Positions 1-12,369 are shown, numbered from the stretch's first letter. The stretch: 64,000 nt of DNA from Hirundichthys speculiger (GCA_018398805.1 JAGFBZ010000947.1:242501-306500); one strand, 5' to 3'. Translations and numbers: made by a program. The notes: generated by a model from the sequence alone, not told the origin.

Positions 1-560
1 ACCTGGACCTAGACCTGGACACGTACTGGACCTGGACATGGACCTGGACACGTACTGGACCTGGACCTGAACACGTACTGGACCTGGACCTGGACCTGGA
101 CCTGGACCTGGACCTGGACCTGGACCTGGACCTGGACCTGGACCTGGACCTGGACACGTACTGGACCTGGACATGGACCTGGACACGTACTGGACCTGGA
201 CCTGGACCGGGACCTGGACACGTACTGGACCTGGACCTGAACATGTACTTGACCTGGACATGGACCTGGACCTGGACCTGAACCTGGACACGTACTGGAC
301 CTGGACATGTACTTGACCTGGACATGGACCTGGACCTGGACATGGACATGTACTGGACCTGAAACTGGACACGTACTGGACCTGGACCTGGACATGTACT
401 TGGACCTGGACCTGGACCTGGACCTGGACCTGGACCTGGACACGTACTGGACCTGGACCTGGACCTGGACACGTACTGGACCTGGACCTGGACCTGGACA
501 CGTACTGGACCTGGACACGTACTGGACCTGGACATGTACTGGACCTGGACATGTACCACC
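1..560. repeat. Hexamer-based tandem array (CCTGGA)n
   Basis: Short-period array built on CCTGGA/TGGACC, broken at intervals by ACGTACTGGAC and ATGTACTGGAC variants, giving higher-order units of a few tens of bases. It runs off the left edge of the window. Long open frames on both strands (VQVQVQ, LDLDLD) are products of the period-6 repeat and not genes. Confidence 0.95.
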
Positions 561-780
561 CTGTAATGAGTTTATTTTCACTTTTGTTCTCTGAAAAGTT
601 ACAATTATTCCAGATGTTGTTGGTTGTTTGGATGTTTAATGTTGAACAAACAACTGTTTCTGTTTTTATTCTTTTCAACTTTGTTTCAACTTTGTTTTTA
701 TTTTACGACAAAAATGTTTGTGATAAAAGAACGTTTTCAGTCAAAGAAGAGTTTTGATAAGAATTAATTTCTTGCTTTTA

Positions 781-1837
781 TTAGACTGAGAGGAAACCGA
801 GGCAGAGAATCAGAACCAGAACCTGTTGGATCAGACCCTATTAGAACCAGAACCAAAACCTGTTACAACCAGAATTAGAACCTGTTAGAATCAGAACCTG
901 AACTTGTTAGAACCAGAACCAGTTGGATCAGAACCTGTAAGAACCAGAACCAGAACCTGTTAGAACCAGAACCTGTTGGATCAGAACCTGTTAGAACCAG
1001 AACCAGTTGGATCAGAACCTATTAGAACTAGAACCAGAACTTGTTAGAACCAGAACCTGTTAGAACCAGAACCTGTTAGAACCAGAACCTGTTGGATCAG
1101 AACCTATTAGAACTAGAACCAGAACCTATTAGAACCAGAACCAGAACCTGTTACAACCAGAATTAGGACCTGTTAGAATCAGAACCAGAACTTGTTAGAA
1201 CCAGAACCTGTTGGATCAGAACCTGTAAGAACCAGAACCAGAACCTGTTAGAACCAGAACCTGTTGGATCAGAACCTGTTAGAACCAGAACCTGTTACAA
1301 CCAGAATTAGAACCTGTTAGAATCAGAACCAGAACTTGTTAGAACCAGAACCTGTTGGATCAGAACCAGAACCTGTTAGAACCAAAACCTGTTGGATCAG
1401 AACCAGAACCTGTTAGAATCAGAACCAGAACCTGTTAGAACCAGAACTTGTTAGAAACCAGAACCTGTTAAGAACCAGAAACCTGTTAAAATGAAACCAG
1501 AACCTGTTAGTACAAGAACCTGTTGGATCAGAACCAGAACCTGTTAGAACCAGAACCTGTTGGATCAGAACCAGAACCTGTTAAAATCAGAACCAGAACC
1601 TGTTAGAACCAGAACCTGTTGGATCAGAACCAGAACTTGTTAGAACCAGAACCTGTTGGATCAGAACCAGAACCTGTTAAAATCAGAACCAGAACCTGTT
1701 AGAACCAGAACCTGTTGGATCAGAACCAGAACCTGTTAGTACCAGAACCTGTTGGATCAGAACCAGAACCTGTTAGAACCAGAACCTGTTAGTACCAGAA
1801 CCTGTTGGATCAGAACCAGAACCTGTTAGAAGCAGGT
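781..1837. repeat. Minisatellite of AGAACCAGAACCTGTT units
   Basis: Irregular array of AGAACCAGAACCTGTT and GGATCAGAACCTGTT modules, roughly 15-34 bp per higher-order unit, with point differences and small indels among copies. No open reading frame of note. Confidence 0.93.
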
Positions 1838-2204
1838 TCTGGCTCCTGGTTGGTAGACCTTCAGTCTGAAGGTTCAGCTGTTGCTGCTCAACTGTCAATC
1901 ATCTTCAAAGTAACGGTGCAGCTTTTATCAGCCGAACCATCAATGAGGGAAACTTCCTGATCTTTCAGGGGATTTTAGGTTGTAGCTGACGTTCAAACAC
2001 ACACTCATAACAGCTTTATTTCCACGACAGCTGTCAAGATTCTGGTGGTTAATAAAAATGAACTAAAATGCACAAATGGAAAATAAAAATGGAGACTCTG
2101 GAACAAATGTGAATAAAAATAATTCTGAGCAAAAGTGTTCCAGCTGCTTCAGAGGTTTTAGAATCCAACACGAGTCCAGAGAGCTGCTGAGTCCAGCAGG
2201 GTCT
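1838..2204. other. Non-repetitive spacer without a recognised gene
   Basis: Mostly unique sequence between two arrays. AATAAA-like strings occur on both strands (for example near 2050-2115), but no exon with convincing splice sites and coding pattern could be found. Confidence 0.5.
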
Positions 2205-2300
2205 ATTAGAGGACCAGGTCTGGGACTGGGACCAGGTCTGGGACTGGGACCAGGTCTGGGACTGGGACCAGGTCTGAGACTGGGACCAGGTCTGAGACCG
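2205..2300. repeat. Short 18-bp tandem repeat
   Basis: About five copies of a GGACCAGGTCTGGGACTG unit. The unit length is a multiple of three, so both strands stay open across it; this explains the reading frames at 2049-2417 without invoking a gene. Confidence 0.85.
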
Positions 2301-2460
2301 GATCTCCAGCCAGCAGGAGGTGTGGGTGGAGTAGCTCTCAGAGTCCACGGTCAGGTTCTGCTCCAGCTCTGTGTCCCTCACACTCTCCATCATGAGTTCA
2401 TCCTACACCTCTTTTAATGTGCATCACTAGATCAGGGAACCAGGACACAAGAGTCACACA

Positions 2461-3880
2461 CTAGGTTTGAGAGCAGGGTTGGAGGTGATGGAAGGGTTGG
2501 AGGTGATGGAAGGGTTGGAGGTGATGGAAGGTTGGAGGTGCTGGAAGGGTTGGAGGTGATGGAACGGTTGGAGGTGGATGGAGGTGTGGAGGTGTGGAGG
2601 TGAGGGTTTGGAGGTGATGGAACGGTTGGAGGTGATGGAACGGTTGGAGGTGATGGAACGGTTGGAGGTGATGGAACGGTTGGAGGTGATGGAACGGTTG
2701 GAGGTGATGGAACGGTTGGAGGTGATGGAACGGTTGGAGGTGAGGTGATGGAAGGGTTGGAGGTGATGGAAGGGTTGGAGGTGATGGAATGGTTGGAGGT
2801 GATGGAAGGGTTGGAGGTGATGGAAGGGTTGGAGGTGCTTGAATGGTTGGAGGTGATGGAAGGGTTGGAGGTGATGGAACGGTTGGAGGTGATGGAACGG
2901 TTGGAGGTGATGGAATGGTTGGAGGTGATGGAACGGTTGGAGGTGATGGAAGGGTTGGAGGTGATGGAACGGTTGGAGGTGATGGAATGGCTGGAGGTGA
3001 TGGAAGGGTTGGAGGTGATGGAAGGGTTGGAGGTGATGGAACGGTTGGAGGTGATGGAACGGTTGGAGGTGATGGAATGGAGGTGGAAGGTTGGAGGTGC
3101 TTGAATGGTTGGAGGTGATGGAAGGGTTGGAGGTGATGGAACGGTTGGAGGTGATGGAACGGTTGGAGGTGATGGAACGGTTGGAGGTGATGGAATGGTT
3201 GGAGGTGATGGAACGGTTGGAGGTGATGGAAGGGTTGGAGGTGATGGAACGGTTGGAGGTGATGGAATGGCTGGAGGTGATGGAAGGGTTGGAGGTGATG
3301 GAAGGGTTGGAGATGATGGAAGGGTTGGAGGTGATGGAAGGGTTGGAGGTGATGGAACGGTTGGAGGTGGTTGGAAGGTGGAAGGTTGGAGGTTGGAGGT
3401 GCTTGAAGGTTGGAGGTGATGGAAGGGTTGGAGGTGATGGAACGGTTGGAGGTGATGGAACGGAGGTGATGAACGGTTGGAGGTGATGGAATGGTTGGAG
3501 GTGATGGAAGGGTTGGAGGTGATGGAACGGTTGGAGGTGCTGGAACGGTTGGAGGTGCTGGAAGGGTTGAAGGTGATGGAAGGTTGGAGGTGCTGGAAGG
3601 TTGGAGGTGATGGAACGGTTGGAGGTTGGAGGTGATGGAACGGTTGGAGGTGATGGAATGGTTGGAGGTGCTGGAAGGGTTGGAGGTGATGGAACGGTTG
3701 GAGGTGCTGGAACGGTTGGAGGTGCTGGAAGGGTTGGAGGTGATGGAAGGTGCTGGAGGTGCTGGAAGGTTGGAGGTGATGGAACGGTTGGAGGTGATGG
3801 AACAGTTGGAGGTGCTGGAAGGGTTGGAGGTGATGGAACAGTTGGAGGTGCTGGAACGGTTGGAGGTGCTACCTCGGTGA
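2461..3880. repeat. 18-bp minisatellite GGTTGGAGGTGATGGAAC
   Basis: Some 75 copies of an 18-bp unit with AAC/AAG/AAT and GATG/GCTG variants and a few deletions. Because 18 is divisible by three, several frames stay open (EVMERL or GGDGTV repeats); they begin and end inside the array and carry no other domain. Confidence 0.95.
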
Positions 3881-4140
3881 TGGAGAACTATGTGGTGGGG
3901 ACGTTGTAGCTCAGGAGTGTGTTGCTGCCATCAAAGTCAAAATTAGCAGATATTTTCATGAGATGATAAAACGTCTCAATTTAACATCTGATGTTCTTTA
4001 TGTTTCACTGGGAATAAAATAAGACTTTATAAGATGTGACAATCACTGAATTTTGCATTTATTTAACAAGATCCAAACTTTTGTGGAATTGAGGTTGTAG
4101 CCAGTTTTTATCCAGGATGCAAACTATGCAATTCAATAAC

Positions 4141-6187
4141 GGTGAAATGAACTGAACTGAACTGAACTGAACTAAACTAAACGGAACTAAACTAAGCTGA
4201 ACTGAACTAAACTAAGCTGAACTGAGCTGAACTGAACTAAACTAAGCTAAACTGTCCTGAACTAAACTAAACCAAACTAAGCTGAACTGAACTAAACTAA
4301 GGAAAACTAAGCTTAACTGAACTGAACTAAACTAAACTAAACTAAACTAAACTGAGCTGAACTGAACTAAACTAAGCTAAACTGTGCTGAACTGAACTAA
4401 GCTAAATTAAACTAAACTAAGCTGAACTGAACTAAACTAAGCTAAACTGAGCTTAACTGAACTGAACTAAACTAAACTAAACTAAGCTGAACTGAACTAA
4501 ACTAAGCTAAACTGAGCTGAACTGAACTAAGCTAAACTAAACTAAACTAAACTGAGCTGAACAAAACTGAACTGAACTAAACTAAACTGAGTTGAACTGA
4601 ACTAAACTAAACTGAACTAAACTAAACTAAACTGAGCTGAACTAAACTAAACTGAACTGAACTAAACTGAGTTGAACTGAACTAAACTAAACTGAGTTTA
4701 ACTAAACTAAACTAAACTGAGTTGAACTGAACTAAACTAAACTGAGCTGAACTGAACTAAACTGAACTAAACTAAACTGAGTTGAATTGAACTAAACAAA
4801 ACTAAACTGAGTTGAAACAAAACTAAACTGAGCTGAACTGAAATAAGCTAAACTAAACTAAACTGAGTTGAACTGAACTAAACTAAACTCAGCTGAACTG
4901 AACTAAGCCAAACTAAACTAAAATAAGCTGAGTTGAACTGAACTAAACTAAACTGAACTAAACTAAACTGAGCTGAACTGAACTAAACTGAACTAAACTA
5001 AACTGAGTTGAACTGAACTAAACTAAACTAAACTGAGCTGAACTGAACTAAGCTAAACTAAACTGAGTTGAACTGAACTGAACTAAAGTAAACTGAGCTG
5101 AACTGAACTAAACTAAACTAAACTGAGTTGAACTGAACTAAACTAAACTGAACTAAACTAAACTAACTAAACTAACTGAGCTGAACTGAACTAAACTAAA
5201 CTAAACTAAACTAAACTGAGCTGAGCTGAACTGAACTAAACTAAGCTGAACTAAACTAAACTAAACTGAGCTGAACTGAGTTGAATTAAACTAAACTAAA
5301 CTAAACTAAACTAAACTAAACTTAACTTAACTAAACTAAACTAAACTAAACTAAACTGAGCTGAGCTGAACTGAACTAAACTAAACTAAACTGAGCTAAA
5401 CTGAACTGAACTAAACTAAACTAAACTGAGCTGAACTGAGCTAAACTAAACTAAACTAAACTAAACTAAACTAAACTAAACTGAGCTGAGCTGAACTGAA
5501 CTAAACTGAACTAAACTAAACTAAACTGAACTGAACTAAACTAAACTAAACTGAACTAAACTAAACTAAACTAAACTAAACTAAGCTGAACTGAACTGAA
5601 CTAAACTAAACTGAGCTGAACTGAACTAAACTAAACTGAGCTAAACTAAACTAAGCTGAGCTGAACTAAACTAAACTAAACTAAACTAAACTAAACTAAA
5701 CTGAGCTGAACTGAGCTAAACTAAACTAAACTAAACTAAACTAAGCTGAGCTGAACTAAACTAAACTAAACTAAACTAAACTAAACTAAACTAAACTGAG
5801 CTAAACTAAACTGAACTGAGCTAAACTAAACTGAACTAAACTGAACTGAGCTAAACTAAACTAAACTAAGCTGAGCTGAACTAAACTAAACTAAACTAAA
5901 CTAAACTAAACTAAACTAAACTGAGCTAAACTAAACTGAACTGAGCTAAACTAAACTGAACTAAATTAAACTGAGCTAAACTAAACTGATCTGAGCTGAA
6001 CTGAACTGAACTAAACTAAACTAAACTGAACTGAGCTAAACTGAGCTGAACTGAACTAAACTGAACTAAACTAAACTGAGTTGAACTGAACTAAACTAAA
6101 CTAAACTAAACTGAGCTGAACTGAACTAAGCTAAACTAAACTAAACTAAACTAAACTAAACTAAACTAAACTAAACTAAACTGAACT
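4141..6187. repeat. 2-kb pentamer satellite (CTAAA/CTGAA)n
   Basis: Strict 5-bp periodicity over about 2 kb, with mixed ACTAA, ACTGA and GCTGA pentamers. Phrases of AGCTGAACTGAACTAAAC recur, indicating local amplification of 20-45 bp blocks. The array stops abruptly about 400 bp before the first exon of gene A. Confidence 0.96.
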
Positions 6188-6197
6188 GGTATAGTGA

Positions 6198-6604
6198 ATG
6201 ACAGTGGAAGCCACACATTCATGCTGGAATAAAACGCTCTCCGTCCCACGTGACCTCGGACCTCCAGACCGCAGCTTTCACGGACAGAAGCGGCTCCTCT
6301 GCGGAACCAGAACCCGCAGTTCTGCATCAGTCCAGCAAATGTCGCCAGAACTCCCGCTGACCTTCATCCGGAGACACGAGGAAGACGAAGAAGAGGAGGA
6401 GGAGGAGGAGCAGCAGCCGCCAGGTATCCTCGAAGCTTCTGCAGCGCCGACCTGCCAGCTGATTCACCTCCGGCTGATTCACCTGGCGCCTCCAGCTCTC
6501 ACCTGCAACTTCCGGCACCACGCGGGAACCGTGGGAGGTTTCACCAGAGTTTCTGAGTCACCTTCGCCGCTGTGTGACGTAGTGGGCTCCGTGCGCGGGT
6601 AACA
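6198..6604 (+). promoter_or_regulatory. Putative promoter/5' UTR of gene A
   Basis: GC-rich stretch between the pentamer array and the first ATG. It contains an E-box CACGTGAC (6247-6254) and a CRE-like TGACGTAG (6575-6582) about 23 bp before the ATG. The same two site types lie upstream of paralogous gene B (45372-45379 and 45597-45604). No TATA box is evident. The open frame at 6198-6602 has a Glu-rich tract from GAGGAG repeats and is not considered coding. Confidence 0.45.
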
Positions 6605-7246
6605 ATGAGTAATAACAGCCACAACCCGCCCGACCTGCACACCGACGACGAGGCGCTGGCCATAGAGGCCGCCATCAGGGCGGCCGTTGCCACGGTGATG
6701 AAGGTGATGAGCGGCGCGTGCAGCCGCAGGCTGCAGGAGTACCAGAAGATGGTGGCGGACCGGGACAGAGAGATCCGGAGGCTGGAGAGCAGGCTGGAGG
6801 AGCGGGAGAGCGAGCTGGAGGAGCTGCGGCTGAAGGCGCGCAGGACGCAGCGCTGCGCTCTCACCTGCGGCTCAGGTGAGTCCGCGGGGGGCGGAGAGCA
6901 GCAGCTCCAGAACCTGCAGCAGTCCAGCTGTACAGGTGAGTATCCGCTCTAGAAGCAGAGGTTCACGCCGCCCACGTGTCCTCTGGAATCACGTGTCTGC
7001 TGTGTTTACCAGCCGCAGGCGCAGCCGCCCCCACGCGCGTTTCCTCCAGATGCCGCGGCGGCGGGGAGCTGTTCCCCCACCAACACCCGCCCACTGAGAC
7101 CGCCCCCTGGGAGAGTCAGGGACACGCCCCCTCCACGGTCAAAGAGGAGCCCTGTGACATGGACACGGTCATTAAGTGGGAGGTTTGTGAGGGGACTTTA
7201 CTGGACCAGCTGGACCCGCAGCAGCCCGGAGAACTTCTGAGGAAAG
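6605..7246 (+). CDS. Gene A, 5' exons: coiled coil and KEEPCD-motif protein
   Basis: Two exons. Exon 1 starts at ATG 6605 and ends at donor 6875 (CTCAG/GTGAG); a second donor 60 bp later (6935) has the same phase, so use of either keeps the frame. Exon 2 is modelled from 7019 (nearby AGs at 7012 and 7024 give the same phase) to 7246. The intron is phase 1 and the joined frame is open. Exon 1 encodes a helical region with an acidic DDEALAIEAAIRAAV start followed by a coiled coil (VADRDREIRRLESRLEE). Exon 2 carries VKEEPCDMDTVIKWEV, which contains two SUMO-like psi-K-x-E sites (VKEE, IKWE). The same arrangement is seen in gene B, so the two are probably paralogues. Such N-terminal modules occur in uncharacterised fish nuclear proteins. 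The next exon is uncertain: exon 2 ends in phase 1, whereas the first convincing downstream exon (31354) needs phase 2, so at least one linking exon is missing or unseen. Confidence 0.7.
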
Positions 7247-8052
7247 GTAGGAGACCACACCTGAGCTGGGATCAGGTTAGATGATACCTGAGCTGGGATC
7301 AGGTTAGGAGACCATACCTGAGCTGGAATCAGGTTAGGAGACCATACCTGAGCTGGGATCAGGTTAGGAGACCATACCTGAGCTGGAATCAGGTTAGGAG
7401 ACCATACCTGAGCTGGGATCATGTTGGATGATACCTGAGCTGGGATCAGGTTAGGAGACCATACCTGAGCTGGGATCATGTTAGGAGACCATACCTGAGC
7501 TGGAATCAGGTTAGGAGACCATACCTGAGCTGGGATCAGGTTAGATGATACCTGAGCTGGAATCAGGTTAGGAGACCATACCTGAGCTGGGATCAGGTTA
7601 GGAGACCATACCTGAGCTGGAATCAGGTTAGGAGACCATACCTGAGCTGGGATCATGTTGGATGATACCTGAGCTGGGATCAGGTTAGGAGACCATACCT
7701 GAGCTGGGATCAGGTTAGATGATACCTGAGCTGGGATCAGGTTAGGAGACGTACCTGAGCTGGGATCAGGTTAGATGATACCTGAGCTGGGATCATGTTG
7801 GATGATACCTGAGCTGGGATCAGGTTAGGAGACCATACCTGAGCTGGGATCAGGTTAGATGATACCTGAGCTGGGATCAGGTTAGGAGACGTACCTGAGC
7901 TGGGATCAGGTTAGGAGACCATACCTGAGCTGGGATCAGGTTAGATGATACCTGAGCTGGGATCAGGTTAGATGATACCTGAGCTGGGATCAGGTTAGGA
8001 GACGTACCTGAGCTGGGATCAGGTTAGGAGACCATACCTGAGCTGGGATCAG
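7247..8052. repeat. 30-bp minisatellite in gene A intron 2
   Basis: About 27 copies of a 25-30 bp unit (core ACCTGAGCTGGGATCAGG then TTAGGAGACCAT or TTAGATGAT). The array begins directly at the splice donor of exon 2: the donor sequence GGTAGGAGACC is itself the first partial unit. Confidence 0.94.
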
Positions 8053-8109
8053 GTCACAGCTCTGCCACTGTCATAACGGAAGTCTAAATGAGTGAAGAGC
8101 AGGTGCAGC

Positions 8110-9191
8110 TAGGGGTGCACGATAACTATCGGGCCAATAACAGGAAATTATGACGTCATCCCGATAACTCTGATATCACGACTAACAGCACCGATAACAT
8201 ATTTATTTCTGTCAGCACGGCAGTGTCTCGCTCCCTCTGAGCCTTGAATAACCGGTACTGAATGTTATGTTCAAGTGACGTCGGCATAATCAGAAAAACG
8301 ATTTCTCAATCAGGAAAATCAAGAATACCCCCTCATGCCAGAAAACAACTCGTTAACTCGGTCATAAATTTAGTAGTTGCTGACTTTAATTGATATTTGC
8401 AGTATTTTCCCTCATGTTACACATTAAAAAAGAAAAAAATAGAAAAGGCTGAAATAACGACTAGCAAACGAGGGAACGGAGGAATTTACGTTACACCTTG
8501 AATGCAGCCTGCAGCACAGCGCTGATCACAACAAACATGGCAGCGTGGAACTTCGTTAAAGTTTCAGAAGATAGTTTGGTGGTTATTTGTGACGAATCCT
8601 CCGAGTGAATTCTATGAGGAGGGAAGCACAAGCTTTAATACGTAAAACCTGATCAGCCACCTACAACACAACAATCACTTCCATGGAGTTTTGAAATCGT
8701 GCTAACGTGAGCTAACGGAAGCTAATGCTAACATGCACAATCCAGCAGCAGTCTCTCCTCTCCCTCATTCCTCTCATCTAAAGCTTCCATGAGATTAAAA
8801 AATAAAAACTACTGAACCTCATTTACTTTGATTAAAGGTATTAATTTAAATGGAACCACAAGCCAAAACCCTTTAAATGTTAATCTTTTTCAGTTAGTAA
8901 TTCTGATGCATGTATTTCCATCAGTTCAAGGAGCCTTTATTTTTTATATCAGTCAGTAATGAACCTTATTTAAGTTAATGTGAGATATCAAATAGGTTTG
9001 TTTGATAGCTTTAAGAAAATGTTTGAGAGGCTTGACAATAGTTTTTCATTGGAAAAAATAAATATCTGTTCATTTAAAAAGTCAAAACTGTTTTTGATTT
9101 TGTTCATAGTATTGATATAATGATCTTAGGTATATGTGTGGGTTATCGGTTATCGGTATCGGTTTTAAAAAACAGTTATCGTACATCCCTA
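8110..9191. mobile_element. Non-autonomous hAT-type element, copy 1
   Basis: 1,082 bp with terminal inverted repeats TAGGGGTGCACGATAAC / TAGGGATGTACGATAAC and a perfect 8-bp target duplication GGTGCAGC (8102-8109 and 9192-9199). An inverted sister copy lies at 17856-18929. No transposase frame. The 8-bp duplication and TAGGG ends fit the hAT superfamily. Confidence 0.9.
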
Positions 9192-9661
9192 GGTGCAGCC
9201 TCACACCTGCTCAGGTACAGATGTGGTTGGGGCTACACATCTGCAGAGCAGAGTTGAAGCTCCGCCTCCATCACGCCGAGTGGCACCACCAGAACCTTTC
9301 AGGACCACATTCAGGTCTGGGATTCTGTCCAGATGAAACAGGAGGCAGTTTTCAACATCTGGCTGCAAATCAAAGCAACCGTTAACCAGATGTTAGAACA
9401 GTTTTCACGTTGATGCTCCAACATGTCAGCTCAGCGTTATTTACCTTTTCAACCGAAGCGCCTCACAGAGGAGGAGAAAGACATTACACCCGACAAAATC
9501 TGAATTCAGAATTAAATCTCACTGAATAAAACCCAATAAAGTAGATATTAAAATGATCAAATGTATAAAAACTTGAAATTAAAACATTCAACTTGAGCCA
9601 AAAATCTAAAATGGAAGAAATAAACCTTAATTCTGACTGAAAGTCAAAGATATTTTTACAG
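9192..9661. other. Unique intronic sequence of gene A
   Basis: No repeat structure. A weak exon-like stretch follows a CTCAG acceptor at 9215 (reads VQMWLGLHICRAELKLRLH), but its phase does not fit gene A and it resembles nothing known; it is not called as an exon. Confidence 0.4.
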
Positions 9662-10127
9662 GTTTCCAGTAGGCCTGGGCCAAAAAAAAAAAAAAAAGAT
9701 TTTTACATTAATCGCATTTTTTTTCCGATTCTCGTACAAGAACAGATCTTTATTTAATGGTGGGTAAAGAGTTCGGGGAAATACTCCGCTCGCTGGGCTC
9801 CGCCAGTCACTTCTGGAAATAGAAGCACGTGTGTCACCATAGTAACCCGAATGCGGGCAAATTCACGCGACAAAATGGCGGAGTGCAGCGAGCTGAGAAC
9901 TTTCACAGAGTCTGAACTCTTTCCCCCACCGCCCCACTTCAAATCAAACGTATGGACTTTATTTGGTTTTTATAAAAAGCACGAGGCAGGAGAGCTCCAC
10001 ATGAGGAACTGTGGTGTTACCGTGGTAACACCACGAACATGGCGGCGCACATCCTTCGCCACCACCCAGGGAAAAACAAATGAGGAAAACTAAACAGCGG
10101 CCATTGGGACTGGCAGGGGAACTACAG

Positions 10128-10280
10128 TAGAGGTCTTCGGAACAACCCGAAAACCAAAGGTTCCGACCCGACCCGAATCGGGTCTCGGGTCCATTCAAAG
10201 ACGTGACTCCGGGTTCTGGTCTGAATCGGTAGTTAGTCTCGGGTCCGGTCGGTGATCTCTGACAGGCTGGGTCCACGTTT
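10128..10280. repeat. Left end and subterminal GACCC/GGGTC cluster
   Basis: After the terminal TAGAGGTCT the first 150 bp contain repeated GACCCG, CGGGTC and GGGTCC strings on both strands, mirrored at the right end (29640-29828). Arrays like this near transposon ends often bind the transposase; that role here is inference. Confidence 0.6.
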
Positions 10281-10639
10281 ACTCGAGAGAGGTAAAGATA
10301 TTGGCGGTAGCAGCCAATGTCAGGACTCGGGGCAGTTTAATTAATTATTAATTAACGTGGCGTGTTTGTCATGAAACAACCATGTTTCCGTAGCGTGTTA
10401 TTAGCGTGTTATTAGCGGTTTGCCCGGCAGCTGTAAAGCACAACGGATCGCCAACATGACAACGTTGGATGAGAGAACATATTCACGACACGTCCTGACC
10501 GGTGTAGGCTATTAGCATTAGCAGTTGCTACCAATAGCATCTGTATCCAGAAAGAAAATAACGACGTGGATTTATTGTTGTTTACATCACGTAGCCTATG
10601 TACACAGTAAACTTCACAGTGTTAAATATGCAGCGTCAA

Positions 10640-10855
10640 CATTTATTGACTCTTTCAGAGATGTTCCAACAACAGTTTGAGTAAAATGCCCCCTAGTGTT
10701 AGTGAACATTAGTGAAAATTAGTGAAAATTTCTGGTGTTAAAAAGCCCGGAGTGAATTTGACTCTGGAAAGCCCCGCCCACCTCTCCCTCGTTCAGATCT
10801 GAAACCAACGGATACATCAGTGACCGCCATTACTCCCCAGGGAAACTTATCCACG
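10640..10855 (+). promoter_or_regulatory. Probable promoter and non-coding first exon of the PB1/SAMD3-like gene
   Basis: Compact GC-richer segment with a GCCCCGCCCACC box (10770-10790) that ends in a strong donor CACG/GTAAGT after position 10855. The first coding exon (14973) begins with an acceptor only 5 bp before its ATG, so an upstream untranslated exon is expected. The transcription start is not defined. Confidence 0.4.
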
Positions 10856-11667
10856 GTAAGTTTCTTTCATTTTATAATATTAAAACAATTTTTATGGTGG
10901 AATTCTAGCAGATATTGGCTTTTGGACGAATTTTGAGTTTTCCACTGTTTTAAGCGGGTTGTTTAGGCATCTTAACACCGGTTTGAAAACGTGAATGCCT
11001 CCAGAGTGAATGCCTAGCTTGAACTGCGCGCTTTTCTATCTTGACCCTGTCCATAAAAGGTAATATTTGTAACATTATCACATTGAGTTACTGTTTATTT
11101 CCCCTAAATTTAACCTAATGTCCGGCAAAACTGCCGTGGATTGATAAGAAATTATCTTTTTTTTGGCCGAATGGCTCCTCAAACCAACTGCTAACTATGT
11201 GAGTGTGTCCACCAGCAAAATTAAAAATAGTGATCAAACAAATCCACCAGCAAAGTTAATTATTTTCACATTTCATCCATATTTGCCCCCGTTGGTGTGG
11301 AGAGTTGGCTAAACTAGCTAACGTTCCTGTAAATACTTTGTTTAATCCATATTTTAGTCCCCCAGTGTTCGAATTAGCTTAGCACAGAAGGCACTGACAT
11401 GTTAACTTATGGCGTAATGTGACGGTTAAGTTACCAGCACAGACTCCTGTGTTGTATTTTAAAAGACAAAAGGGAAGCTGTCTGTGGTAAATGCTGCTGT
11501 TTGTCCTGATGCATCATCAGTCACAGCATCTGGGGCTACGTTTACTCGGAGACGCTAAAAACTGTAGACGTGAACGTGGCGTACCGTCTTTAAGTTTTCT
11601 CTGCATTTAGACGAGCGTCTACAGGAGACGCAGAAGTGGGTGAAATTAAACCCCGGACTCACTAGTT

Positions 11668-12369
11668 TAGGGGTGTCGGACTCATTTTCCACTGAGGGCC
11701 ACATCAGCATCATGGTTGAAGGGCCAGACTGACAGCATGAATGTTACAAAATGCAATATAAATCAAAATAAATTAAACTACACCTTGTTAAATAATGGTT
11801 TCTGTATTTATTATGTATTCAAGTGTCAAATATTTAACTCATTATTATATTAAACTCAGGGGTTGTGGTTGTAAGAGTATCCGTTACCTTGGTTTCAGAA
11901 GCGGAAGCGATTCTTTGTTTTCTTGTGGGCTAAATTTAGCATACTTAGCTCCGTGTTTGCAGTCAAAGCGCCGACATAGATTATGCTCTTTCATGACTGA
12001 CACCGCCTCATAATACAAAATCTTCACCTTGAGGTATTAATTTTCTCATCGTTCTTGAAACTACCTTCCTTGTGCATCACATTTTCTTTTCTTGGTTAAT
12101 TTGTGGAGGTTTTTCTTAAGTTCGTCAGTTCTGAAAATCGTCTTGACGTCTTGCTCACGGTTATATACCGTTATCTTTTGAGTGATGACGAAATGCATTG
12201 TGGGGGATGTAGTTTATTGTCCAAATGCGCTTTAAAGCGGCGTAAGGTTATTTTAAGTCTTAAAATATTGGTTTAAAATTTAAGACAATAATGCACAAGC
12301 TCTTGAGGGCCACATAAAATGACGTGGCGGGCCACATTTGGCCCGCGGGCCTTGTGTTTGACACATGTG
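11668..12369. mobile_element. Non-autonomous hAT-like MITE
   Basis: 702 bp; ends TAGGGGTGTCGGACTC and (reversed) CACATGTGTCAAACAC, flanked by CACTAGTT / CACTAGAT (7 of 8 match). Contains the GGCCACATTTGGCCCGCGGG palindromic stretch common in fish elements of this kind. No protein-coding frame. Confidence 0.75.

Noticed and set aside
9..594. Long frames on both strands (VQVQVQ and LDLDLD polypeptides)
   Set aside because: Generated by a 6-bp repeat; no start context, no domain, and frames open on both strands.
2745..3909. Frames of 80-130 codons with EVMERL or GGDGTV repeats
   Set aside because: The 18-bp minisatellite keeps frames open; they start and stop at repeat irregularities.
7198..7656. 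Minus-strand frame with IPAQVWSPNL repeats
   Set aside because: Antisense to the intronic 30-bp minisatellite of gene A.
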